From Chamaelirium japonicum (Eukaryota > Streptophyta > Magnoliopsida > Liliales > Melanthiaceae): 64,000 nucleotides of DNA. The notes under the pieces are model-generated. The model saw only the letters and a program-made list of their open reading frames with translations, was not told the DNA's origin and ran no database searches. This document shows positions 10,925 to 20,674 of this stretch, one piece after another (position 1 is the first letter of the stretch; the number at the start of each line of letters is the position of its first letter). The DNA lies in contig OX393550.1 in the NCBI GenBank assembly GCA_947650365.1, positions 74,735,229 to 74,799,228 of the forward strand. Direction: 5' to 3'. The position numbers and the translations under genes were made by a program.

Positions 10925-11235
10925 CTTGGCACTCAAAGACAAAGTCCGAGGCGACCAATGCCTCGGCACTCTACAAGCCCGAGACGACCAACGCCTTGGC
11001 ACTCGAAGACAAAGCCCGAGGCGATCAATGCCTCGGCACTCTACAAGCCCAAGGCCCAGCCCCTGGCACTTGAAGACAAAGTCCGAGGTGACCAATGCCT
11101 CGGCGCTCTACAAGCCCAAGGCCCAGCCCTTGGCACTTAAAGACAAAGTTCGAGGCGACCAACGCCTTGGCACTCTACAAGCCCAAGGCCCAGCCCTTGG
11201 TATTCGAAAACAAAGTCCGAGACGTCGTCGCCAAC
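10925..11235 (+). repeat. Tandem array R2, 67-bp unit, in element A
   Basis: About four to five units centred on AAAGTCCGAGGCGACCAATG, CTCTACAAGCCCAAGGCCC and AGCCCTTGGCACT. Element B has the same unit expanded to about 15-16 copies (48775-49815). Because 67 is not a multiple of three and the unit has few stops, long reading frames appear in several frames; these are artefacts. Confidence 0.88.
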
Positions 11236-11699
11236 GTATTGGCATTCGATCAAAAGTCCAAGCTTAGTCTAGTCACTCAGATCCAAGCATCAGATTGTCA
11301 CTGACCATCACCTTTTCTCGACGACTAACGATTCTAAACCGGTCAGGGGGTGGTTGGTCTGACTCTGTCAGTGCACGTCTCCATACTGGTGCAGTCGACG
11401 GTGGGTAACACGGGATAAAATGGTGCTTCCTTGATCCTGGCCAAGTCAACACCCTCACGTGACCGTAGTACCTGGCGAATACAGTAACCAGGTGCGGTAA
11501 TACATTGGGTAAAGACTGGCTGGCCATCATGCGGCGTCATCGTAGATTATCTCTAAGAAACCCCCTCGAATATAGCATTGTCCCTCGCCGACATCCCCGC
11601 GCACCAGCGTTTTACCGAAAAAGTGTCGGTTTCAAATGGAGCTGAAATTCGAAAAACACACTATTTTCAATACTGACATTTTTTGGCCTCTTCTAGCAG
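11236..11699 (+). other. Conserved noncoding segment of element A
   Basis: Unique sequence between arrays R2 and R3, shared inverted with element B (about 48100-48770). No reading frame resembles a known protein. Confidence 0.6.
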
Positions 11700-12685
11700 C
11701 CCCAATAACATGGTGTTGGCATCAACAAGCAGTCCCCCTCGATTTCGTACAAAAACCGAATGGGGAGGGGATGACGGCACACCATCAGCACACCTCTCGG
11801 TTTCGCACAAAAACGGAGTGGGGAGGGGGTGACGACACACCATCAGCAGCACACCCCTCGGTTTCGTCAGAAAACCGAGAGGGGGTATGTGTCGGCATCA
11901 ACCAGTAGCCCCCCCTCGGTTTTGCACAACAACCGAGTGGGGAGGGGGTGACGGCACACCATCAGCAATCACCCCTCTTCTAGCAGCCCCAATAACGGGG
12001 TGTCGGCATCAACAAGCAGCCCCCCTCGGTTTCGTACAAAAACCGAGTAGGGAGGGGATGACGGCACACCATCAGCACACCCCTCGGTTTCGTCAGAAAA
12101 CCGAGAGGGGGTGTGTGTTGGCATCAACAAGCAGCCCCAATAACGGGGTTTCGGCATCAACAAGCAGCCCCCCTCGGTTTCGTACAAAAACCAAGTAGGG
12201 AGGGGATGACGGCACACCATCAGCACACCCCTCGGTTTCGTTAGAAAACCGAGAGGGGGTGTGTGTTGGCATCAACAAGCAGCCCCCCCTCGATTTCGCA
12301 CAAAAACCGAGTGGGGAGGGGGTGACGACACACCATCAGCACCACACCCCTCGGTTTCGTCAGAAAACCAAGAGGGGGTGTGTGTCGACATCAACAAGCA
12401 GCCCCCCCTCGGTTTTACACAAAAACCGAGTGGGGAGGGGATGATGGCACACCATCAGCAGCACACCCCTCGGTTTCGTCAGAAAACCGAGAGGGGGTAT
12501 GTGTCGGCATCAACAAGCAGCCCCCCCTCGATTTCGCACAAAAACCGAGTGGGGAGGGGGTGACGACACACCATCAACAACCACCCCTCGATTTCATCAA
12601 AAACCAAGTAAGGGGGGGTGTTCGGCATCAACAACAACCCACCCCTCGGTTTTGTCAGAAAACCGAGAGGGGGGGTGTTAGGCGG
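11700..12685 (+). repeat. Tandem array R3, about 119-bp unit rich in CTCGGTTT hairpins
   Basis: About eight units of roughly 119 bp, each starting GGCATCAACAAGCAGCCCCC. Each unit contains two inverted repeats: CCTCGGTTT...AAACCGAG with a short loop around CGTCAGA, and CTCGGTTTTTGT-type with ACAAAAACCGAG. The array would therefore fold into a series of hairpins on either strand. Element B carries it inverted at 46960-48080. Confidence 0.88.
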
Positions 12686-12703
12686 CATCATCCCCCAACA
12701 TAC

Positions 12704-13234
12704 CACCCTCGCCGTTATCGTCGGCTCTAAGAACAATGAAGACGTACTTGAAAAGAGGGGCAAGGGTAAGAGTCCAGAACACGAATGAGAGCACTCCAAG
12801 AACCTCCTCATTTGATTCCGAATGCTGGATGTCTTCCGCATATGTGCTCTTCAATACGTACAGAGGGGAGATGCTCAGATCACCATACACCACACCCAGG
12901 CTCTGGTACACTAAAAGCAAGACGGATTTCCAAGATTCTTTCTGCAACCAAGCGGGCACGGTTCAGAATTCCGCACACAAAACTCAGCTTAACAAATGCA
13001 GAGTTGCAGACCGATGAATCAAGACGTCTAAACATTTGATCATCAAAGCAAAGATTTGACAGACCAGAAGACCCTCCTACCCCCACACCCTCCTACCCCC
13101 ACACATGCATTACAAGCTAACGAGTGAGGCATTCGATCGAACACCCGATCGGTAACCAAACTGCAGACGGAGTTAAGGATAGGGGAGAATCAAACCTTTG
13201 GAATTCTTGAATATTTCCCAGACTCAGGATCCAT
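12704..13234 (-). pseudogene. KUP/HAK potassium transporter, first two coding exons only
   Basis: On the minus strand, exon 1 starts at ATG 13234 and codes MDPESGKYSRIPK (13196-13234), followed by a GT donor. A 254-base intron ends TTGCAG. Exon 2 (12704-12941) codes [20 protein letters not shown], then [20 protein letters not shown], then a stretch ending in [17 protein letters not shown]. It is followed by a GTATGT donor, after which the sequence returns to element A repeats within about 15 bases. GVVYGDLS and RADDNGEGG are conserved KUP/HAK/KT motifs in the first transmembrane segments. A full transporter has about 750-800 residues, so about 88% is missing. The exon frames and splice sites are intact, so the fragment looks recent. 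Transcription from the flanking LTR would give antisense RNA. Confidence 0.9.
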
Positions 13235-13364
13235 TGTCAGAGTTGGACTCAGTCTTCGCATCCCCTCTTCACTCCAGGCCATCACCATGTACAGACATGC
13301 ATCAGAGCTGGCGATTGGCATTAAAAACAAGAAGAGGGGGCGACAGAGAAACAAAAACCCATTA

Positions 13365-13842
13365 CTAAGTAAGCTTCATACAAGCAGAAACGTGCGTTTT
13401 CCACGCAGATATTTCGAAGGCGGCGGAGGTGATGGCCTTGGAGAACTCCTGGAAGCTGATGCGGCCGTCGCCATCGGTGTCGGCCTCCTCGATTATCCCC
13501 GTCAGCTCCTTAGCGGTGAGGGCGTGCCCGCGCTTGGCCATGGAGTGGGCGAGCTCGGCGGCGGTGATGAACCCGTTGCCGTCGCGGTCGAACATTCGGA
13601 ACAGCCGCCGCAGCTGCTCCTCGGTATAGGGCGACTTGGCGGGGAGGAGGTCCGGGGCGACGAGGGCCACGAACTCGGAGAACTCGACGAGGCCGTTGCT
13701 GTTGGTGTCGGTCTTCTGGATCAGGGCCTCCAGCTGGTCTGGGCTGGGCGTGAGGCCGAGGGAACGGAAGAGGGAGCCAAGCTCGAGCTGGGTGAGGCTG
13801 CCGTCGTTGTTTCACCGGCTCCTCCTCGCCACCGCCGCTCAT
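13365..13842 (-). pseudogene. Calmodulin-like protein (CML15/16/18-type) gene copy, 5' deletion
   Basis: On the minus strand an open stretch holds three and a half EF hands: NNDGSLTQLELGSLF (second half of EF1), TDTNSNGLVEFSEF (EF2), FDRDGNGFITAAEL (EF3) and ADTDGDGRISFQEF (EF4). The calcium-ligand positions of EF2-EF4 are intact. At the 5' end, ATG 13842 codes MSGGGEEEPV and then reads out of frame. Family proteins have about 20 residues (first helix and the start of the EF1 loop) between such a leader and NNDG, so a small deletion with frameshift breaks the gene. The usual family length is about 150-180 residues. It lies upstream of, and in the same orientation as, the KUP/HAK exons, and antisense to element A. 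It is non-functional as annotated, though an internal start could give a shorter EF-hand protein. Confidence 0.85.
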
Positions 13843-14261
13843 CTCCGCCGGCCTTCCGATCTCCTCCAATCGAATTACGATTCCAATCTCCTCTGCCTCA
13901 ATTAGATGAGCCGTGATGAACTCCGATCATTTCCGCTTTGTTTGCTGCCGTGACTTCTCTCACTCCATCGGATGATTCTTCCTCGTTTTTTTCCTCTGAC
14001 GAAATCAAGGTATCAAGATTTGGACAACAAAGATCTACTCGATTTCTGTGGATCTGGGGCTGATCCGGTCGGCGTCGGATCCCGATTTGGCATCGGATCG
14101 CAAGCGCTCAGGCGTGGTGGGATCGGATCTGATCGGGGCTAGGGGTAGGGTTCCTTGTAGATCGACTGCCTTGCGAGCAGAGCGGAGAAGAATGAAACCA
14201 AAGAAAAGAAAAAGAAACAGAGAAGGAAAAAGAGAGAAAAACTGTTCTCTCACCAAGAGGC

Positions 14262-14600
14262 AAAAGGGTCTCGGTACCCTCTCGGTATCCTCTCGGCATC
14301 CTCTCGGTCGGGAAAAGGCAAAAGGGTCTCGGTACCCTCTCGGTATCCTCTCGGTCGAAAAATACACTAATTTTTCGAGAACGCCTCCTCGCAAAACCGA
14401 GACTTTTTGGCTCTCACCAAAAGGGTCTCGGCGTCGGCAGAAGACAAAGGAGTCTCGGCATCCTCTCGGTCGGGAAAAGGCAAAAGAGTCTCGATACCCT
14501 CTCGGTATCCTCTCGGTCGGAAAATATACTGCTTTTTCGGAAACACCCCCTTGCAAAACCGAGACTTTTTGGCTCGCGCCAAAAGGGTCTCGGCATCGGC
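14262..14600 (+). repeat. Array R4 (CTCGGTATCCTCTCGGTCGG units) in element A
   Basis: Degenerate repeats of CCGAGACTTTTTGGCTC, AAAGGGTCTCGGCATC and TCTCGGTCGGGAAAAGG. The same family, inverted, is in element B at 45780-46370. It directly precedes the unique region before the 3' LTR. Confidence 0.8.
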
Positions 14601-14729
14601 AGAAGGAGACTCTGCTAATACTAACCGCGACACCGATAACCCTTGCCAACCATGCCAGAATCCTAAGGCGTTTGCACCTTGGAATCCCAGCCGACCCCGG
14701 GGGTCCTGACCCGACTGGGAGGGAGTAAC

Positions 14730-15343
14730 TGTGGGTGCAAAAATTGTACCGGACCGGATCAGAGCGGCATGGACCCGTGCAACGGCCCAAGTGGGTAAGC
14801 CCGCCCGGGTTCATGGGCTCACTCTACGGGGCTCGCAGATCAAGCCTTCCCCCTTATTGGGTCCGAACAATGGCCCAATAAGGGCCCAGCAAGGAGGCCC
14901 AGAACCAGTGCCACGTCATCATCGCCACGTCATCACTGCTATATCGGGCACGTGCCTACGCTATAAAAGGACCCCCAAGGCATCCAGGAGGGGGGTTGGA
15001 CATTCAATCAGAGGAGGAGGATTCCAGAGCAAGTGCTAGAGCTCAATTCTCCCTTCCTGTTTCTCTTCTAGTTGCTCCATGCAACCCCACTGTACGAAGC
15101 TTCTCTTGGCCTGTCAAGAGAACGCTCACCCCATATTTTACTCAAATTATAGTGAAGATCAGGTGGCACCTCTCGCCCGGAGACGTAGGCCTAAGACCGA
15201 ACTCCGTCACCAATCCTTGTGTCATCACTCTTACTCTCTCTCTATCTATTCTCCTATCTCTCTAACTCTACAAATCGTACACATTCAATCAAGGCTGTGG
15301 GGCGGGGTTCCCGATCAAGGCGGCTCAGAAATTTCCCCCCACA
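14730..15343 (+). repeat. 3' LTR of Gypsy element A
   Basis: This is a 614-bp copy of the 5' LTR with a small number of substitutions (for example GGACCC for GGGCCC near the start) and tiny indels. A purine-rich tract precedes it. It ends ACA at 15343, next to the LINE sequence. Confidence 0.92.
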
Positions 15344-15449
15344 GCGATCTCTCTCCACCATGGCAAATACAAAACCTTGTATCTGACTGCAGGTATATTA
15401 CTCGGGACTTTACCTCGTGTACTTTCTCTCACATGAAAAGAGATCTTAA
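15344..15449 (+). pseudogene. LINE RNase H region, part 2 of 3
   Basis: These 106 bases between two insertions code LSPPWQIQNLVSDCRYITRD then FTSCTFSHMKRDLN. This is the C-terminal part of a LINE-type RNase H (helix, then F-x-H-x-x-R-x-x-N). Removing the TRIM and Gypsy A joins it to the D,E,D part ending at 6466; removing the Copia joins it to 23830, where SYADAMVKF completes the motif. Confidence 0.8.
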
Positions 15450-15858
15450 TGTTGGGTTTTGGCCTGACTTCACCCATCCGGCTTGGGCTTGGTCAAACTA
15501 GTGGGTAATTTGTGGGCCCAGAGGTATGTGGTTAATGGTTCTTAAGCCAACCCTAATTCTACATGTGTCGGGATTAGATCTAGGGTTTGAGAGAGTGTGG
15601 GTCCCAACTCTGGTGCATTAGGGTTGTGACACACCTTGTGCAACCCGTTACGTAACCCGAACACGTGGGAGGCCTAAAGTGGATAGGACCTAAAGGGCAA
15701 ATGGGGCTGCAGTATAGATGGGATTTAAAGGTGAGGGGATTGGGATCTCTCTATCCATCCGATCAGGTCGACTCATGTAAAACTGTAGGAAAGAGGGGGG
15801 GATCGCATAATGGGATCGCGACCCCCTCTCTCCTCCCAGCCGCCCGTGCAAAATCCCG

Positions 15859-15908
<50 letters not shown>

Positions 15909-16548
15909 ACAACAACTTGCGATCCCCTCCTCTCCCTACCTTCGGTTCGTCCGTAGCAAACCGAAAAGGGGATCGTACAAGCTGCGACCCACCTCCCCCT
16001 TCCGTTCTCCTCTTGCCCAAGAGCAAGACTAAGAGAGAGAAAGAGAGAGAGGAGGGGGGGCTGCAGCAGGTCTAATCGCAGCCCTTGCTCCCCTTTGATC
16101 ATCTTGGTCCGCTAGAAAGGTGAAGAGAGGTAGTAAAGATCCGGCTACCCCTTCTTCCTCCCCTTGAGGTCTTGTTCTCCGTTAGATCGAATAGAGAGAG
16201 AGATTGAATTACTCTTCGGCTTCGTAATTCGCCTCTCTCGTCTTATCAATCTCTAAGGGGGTCTCCATGTGCGTTTGGTCATCAAGAAGAATCCGAGTTG
16301 AAGGCATCCACCCGAGATCGTTGGATCTCATGGCTCGTTATCTCTTCCTCTATTGCGATTAGGATCTTGCAAGAGTAAGAATTTGTCTACATCAATTCTA
16401 TTACGGATCATTATCACTCGATGAATTATGGCCGGATGTACGTTTTGATCCACTGCTTCTGCATATGGTCTCTATTTTCATCGTTTTCGGAGTCAATGAT
16501 TCTCAATAATAGAGACATCCACATGTTTTATGTAGAAAAGTTCTTACA
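15450..16548 (+). repeat. 5' LTR of the Copia element
   Basis: 1,099 bp, TG...CA ends. It holds a GA microsatellite (about 15857-15906) near a GATCACAACAACTTGCGATC motif. The matching 3' LTR has a longer GA tract and an extra CA/GA compound microsatellite. Confidence 0.9.
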
Positions 16549-16550
16549 CT

Positions 16551-16563
16551 TGGTATCAAAGCC
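16551..16563 (+). promoter_or_regulatory. Primer-binding site of the Copia element (tRNA-Met type)
   Basis: TGGTATCAAAGCC sits two bases after the LTR end, matching the usual Copia TGGTATCAGAGC with one change. Confidence 0.85.
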
Positions 16564-19020
16564 TAGGTTTTCTCTGATCGGTTATTTTTGTAGTTAAAGT
16601 TTGGATCCCTAATAGGTCAATTCAAGTTCTTTGAACCCGTTAACGATCGACAAGGGGATCGTCTGTTTTTTCGATTTAATCTGCAAATATTTTTGTCTTT
16701 GATTTATCAAAAAATTATAGATTCGAAAATGATCCTACGACATACGTACTACGTTCCCAATTTTTCGGAATGGAAATTTTATCCCATAGGATCCGTTGTT
16801 TGGCCATAAATAGCAATTGTGGGTTATTTCAAATTCTTTCTGTCGAATAAGGTTTTTGTTCGGTGGTACTATATGGATAATTATTTTGATACAGTTTTCG
16901 GGATCAGGGTATGCCTCTGACTCTCTTTTATTTATATAGCAATATGTTAAGATCCCTTCTTGCAATCGTTAATGGGTCTTTTCCGATTACGTGAACCCAT
17001 TATCGATTGACAACGGACCGCACATATTTTTTCTGCTCCGATTGACTATCTGGGTTTTAAAGGGGGTTTTACGATCGACAACCGACCCTTCGGTTTGGCT
17101 TATACCGAGGGATGGGTTGAGTAGGCCACGCTGCAAATCGTAAACTTGAGATGGTTGATCGGAATCCGGTAGTTCCGAAATTCAAGTCATGTGGCTACTT
17201 TCGCCCCATTTTGGGAATCGAATCAGAGTGAAGGGTTGTACGCCACAAGATAAGTTTATTTCAATCATAAGTTTCGGTGTACGGGTTTTGATCGATTTTT
17301 TGGCCAAATTCAGTTCCCTCGGTCTTGCTATATGAATAATTGTATAGGTTTTGCAAATGGTCAAGATCTAAAAGCCCTCCCATGGGGAGTGATTCAAGAC
17401 TAGCCAAAGCATTCTGGTTCATTCTCCTTGAGTGATCATGCAGCATGTGCCATGGGGTGCATTGAATCGCATAAATCTGACTGATCATGACATTCCTCTT
17501 ATGGTTGTATCGATATTAGAGGTTGCCTTTACCCAAAGGGAGGCGATCCCCAATACCATGCAATTAGAATAATGAGATAAATTATATATAGAGAAAATGA
17601 TTATTCTGCTACTTACAGGAAAAGAATCATTGCTTAGGCTTCTTATACAATTCACCGATCTTATCAAAAAATGTGAAGTTTTTTTCTGGACTTTAGTAAA
17701 ACTCCTGTGGGGAGCGGCCTTTGCCCACAAAGAGGTCTGAGTTTTACTAACTGATAATTAGCATAGGCTAATTATCAGATAAAAAATAATTTATTTCTGC
17801 CTTGTATTAATATAAGTTTTCATTATCTAATCATCCCACCCTATGTCTCAGACCTTACCCTGAACCTTACCTTCATGTCTAAAGAGATTTTCTTGGACAT
17901 AAGGGACAAACTATCAACTAAGCGTTTGACCGATAATAAAGTAGTGCGAGAGCATATCATACAGATGTATGATACTACTTTGGTGTGTTATGAATCATAT
18001 TCATTCTCATAATCTGACAATGACTGGTGGATTGATTCTGTATCAATAATCCATATATCTACCATCATGCATGTGTTTCTCGACTTATGAGACCCAACCG
18101 ATGTAGAGAATGTCATATTCTCGGGGAATAAGCTAAGTTCCAAGGTAGAAGGCATAGGGACCTACAGAGTAATCCTCTAGATCGGATACTCTTTGGACTT
18201 AGATAGAGTTTTCTATGTTTCAGATTTTCTCTGAAAATTTACCATATTTTTCAAGATCGGGGCCTATGGGTTTTTTTTTTAGTTTAATGGTTTTATCATT
18301 CTGATCAATAAAGATTCAGTTCTCATAGACTTTGGTAGGTTAATTGATGGCTTATACAAACTGGACATAAACTCTAAAAGTAATTACTCCATGATGACTG
18401 TAAAAGAAAACATTATCAGTAAGGATTCTTTCTCTCTATGGTTAAAGAGGTTAGTAAATAAAGGACTATATAAAGGAAAAGCAGACCAATAAATCTTCTA
18501 AGGTTACCAGGAGGAATAATAAGAAGTTAGGTATCATATACATGAACCTCTGATGAGGTTTATTGTCCATCGCACTCACCGAAATAGTAGAAGCTAAAAA
18601 TACTCGTTTTCTTGAAAGTGACAATTTTAGTGGGAGTGTTCATACATAAGAAATTATGTTTGAGGAGATACGAGTTCAGTTTAAGTACCCATAATATAGG
18701 AGGTATAAATTGATCATACGGTAGTTCCTGATCAACCAGTTCCTAACATTTCAACTGATGTAGAATAAGTTGCTACTGAGCTTGTATAGAGAAACTGATA
18801 GATTTTCAGAAGATCCAAGAGAAGATGTAGAGTGACAATTTCTACCAACTACAAAGTATATCTCCTAGAGTAAAATAAATCCAACACTATTGTCGAACTG
18901 TCTCCAGATCTCAAAATATTTTCTAAAGCTATAAGCAGAAGAGATTCTACAAAATGGTTAGATACCATAAAAGATAGGATGAAATCCTTGGTGGATAATT
19001 AAGTTTAGGATTTAGTAGTG
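16564..19020 (+). other. Decayed internal region of the Copia element
   Basis: It lies where gag, protease and integrase should be. No continuous frame or clear domain motif survives that I can name with confidence, and short frames on either strand look spurious. Confidence 0.5.
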
Positions 19021-19079
19021 TTACTTAAATGGGTTAAGGCCATCGGTTGTGAACAGGTCTATAATACCAAACTGATGTC

Positions 19080-20270
19080 ACAAGTAACATCGAACGATAT
19101 AAGCCAAGACTTGTAGCCAAGGGTTTTATTCAAAGAGACGCCATTGATTATCACAAAACATTCTCTCCAGTTTCGAAGAAAGATTTATTAAGGATAATCT
19201 TGGATTTAGTAGCTCACTATGATCTTAAGGTACAGCATATGGATGTCAACTAGTCTACAAGTTGAAGAAGTTATTATACGAACTGAAACAGACATCCCAA
19301 CAGTGGCACTTGAAGTTCCATAATGTTATTACCTCATTCGGTTTCATAGAGAACATTATGGGTCATTGCATTTACCTTAAAGTTCGTGGGAGCCATTATG
19401 CATTTCTAGTCTCATATGTGGATGATGTTCTTCTGGCTAGCAATGGATTGGAGGATGATACACACGACGAAATAGTTTCTCTCTCAGAACTATGACATGA
19501 AAGACTTAGGCAAGACATCCTGAGTGATTGTCATCGAGATGATCTGGGAACGTTCTCAAAGATCATTATGATTGTCTCAAAGGGCCTATGTTGATAAAGT
19601 TTTGAAAATATTTAATTAGAAAAATATTCACCGGGTATTGGTCCCATCGTTAAAGATACAGATTCAGCTTGTCCCAAAATCCGATAAACTCTCTTGGAAG
19701 AGAGGCTATGAAAAACATTTCATATGCATATGCAGTTGGTAGTGTGATGTATCTGTAGGTTTGTACTATACCAGACATCAGTTTTGCAATAGAAATATTG
19801 AGTTGGTACCAGAGTGATCTAGGCATGGATCCCTGAAATGATGCCATAAGGGTCATGAGATATCTTCAGGAGATGAATGATTATATGTTTACATACAGAC
19901 ACTCTGAAGTAGAGTTTGTTACACTCTATGAGGCAATATTATAGGCTTCTTGGCTAAGGAATTTTGTCACTATGATTGTGGATTCCATATCTAGACCTAT
20001 AAAGTTCTATTGTGACAATAAGGCTGTTGTGTTCTTATCAAAGAACAACAAGAGCGGGAGTCGTAGCATGTACATTGACATAAAGTATATTGTTATGGAG
20101 GATGATCAATAGTTGATAAGATCATCGTTGAGCATATTGGTACAGAGTTTATGTTTGTAGATCCAATGACCATGGGATTATTATCGGTTCAGTATAAGGG
20201 TCATGTGGATAGCATAGGGCTTCAAAGCTTATTGTACGTATGATTATGTTTTTACTTTTTCCTTTAGTAG
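19080..20270 (+). pseudogene. Copia reverse transcriptase / RNase H relic
   Basis: In broken frames the order of Copia RT motifs is visible: KPRLVAKGFIQRDAIDYHKT, FSPVSKKDLLR, VQHMDVN, then KKLLYELKQTSQQWHLKF and FLVSYVDDVLLASN (YVDD catalytic box) at 19262-19445. RNase H remnants follow, ending in EHIGTEFMFVDPMT and KGHVDSIGL near 20130-20220. Many stops interrupt it, so it is non-functional. Confidence 0.85.
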
Positions 20271-20649
20271 CTAATAAAGTTTATATTTTTATCTCACTCT
20301 GGATATGTATACTTAAGTTCATGAGACATACAGTAGGACCTTAGAGTAAGCCTTGGTCTTTTACTCATAAAGTTTGATAACCACATAAAGTGCTTATTCA
20401 GAGAGAATTGGTCATAGCGTAATGCGTGAAAGAGTATCTGCATGTAAGGATATAACCGCCACGATTCATGTGACGATGAATCTTTGTCTAAGTAAAGGAA
20501 TATCTCTTAAAGTTATGGGCCTAGTTTGGTTTTGCAAAATAAAGTGTGTGCACACTAAGGTCTTTTCAAACCGAGTCATTACCCACTAGTGTGTGTGTGT
20601 TTTTCAATTTTTTTTTTTGTTATTGGGTTTCATTTACCAAGTGGGAGAG

Positions 20650-20674
20650 TGTTGGGTTTCGGCTCGACTTCACC
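20650..20674 (+). repeat. Start of Copia 3' LTR (left of nested insertion)
   Basis: The first 25 bases of the 3' LTR, TGTTGGGTTTCGGCTCGACT and on to TCACC, line up with 15450-15474. The LTR resumes at 22806 after the insertion. Confidence 0.88.

Larger units (their letters stand above)
12690..14170 (-). other. Captured host genomic segment inside element A
   Basis: This segment interrupts the repeat structure shared with element B and lies between arrays R3 and R4. On the minus strand, in order, it holds an unassigned GC-rich part (about 13870-14170), a CML gene copy, and the 5' part of a KUP/HAK gene with an intron. Introns show that genomic DNA, not a spliced transcript, was taken up. Element B has different sequence (array R5) at the equivalent place. 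Boundaries are approximate. Confidence 0.8.
7478..15343 (+). mobile_element. Gypsy element A: gag-only (TR-GAG type) with captured host genes
   Basis: Direct LTRs at 7478-8090 and 14730-15343 begin TGTGGGTGCAAAAATTG and end CCCCCCACA, with few differences by eye, so insertion is fairly recent. Flanks are GAGAT (7473-7477) and GCGAT (15344-15348), a 5-bp duplication with one mismatch. A primer-binding site TTGGCGCCGTCTGTGG lies just after the 5' LTR, and a purine tract GACTGGGAGGGAGTAAC precedes the 3' LTR. The interior holds only a decayed gag, followed by tandem arrays and a foreign segment at about 12690-14170 with KUP/HAK and CML sequence. No protease, RT or integrase is visible. It must have moved with proteins from a relative such as the element at 59958. 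Confidence 0.92.

Noticed and set aside
10896..11304. Several overlapping 70-120 residue frames on both strands in the 10.9-11.3 kb and 48.8-49.9 kb regions
   Set aside because: They fall in a 67-bp tandem repeat with few stops. The same residues recur in all frames and no domain is seen.
9900..12700. CRISPR-like array in the regularly spaced repeats of element A
   Set aside because: Units are contiguous tandem repeats without unique spacers, in a plant retrotransposon.
13287..13916. A 209-residue plus-strand frame across the CML copy
   Set aside because: Antisense shadow of the EF-hand sequence; it has no known domain.
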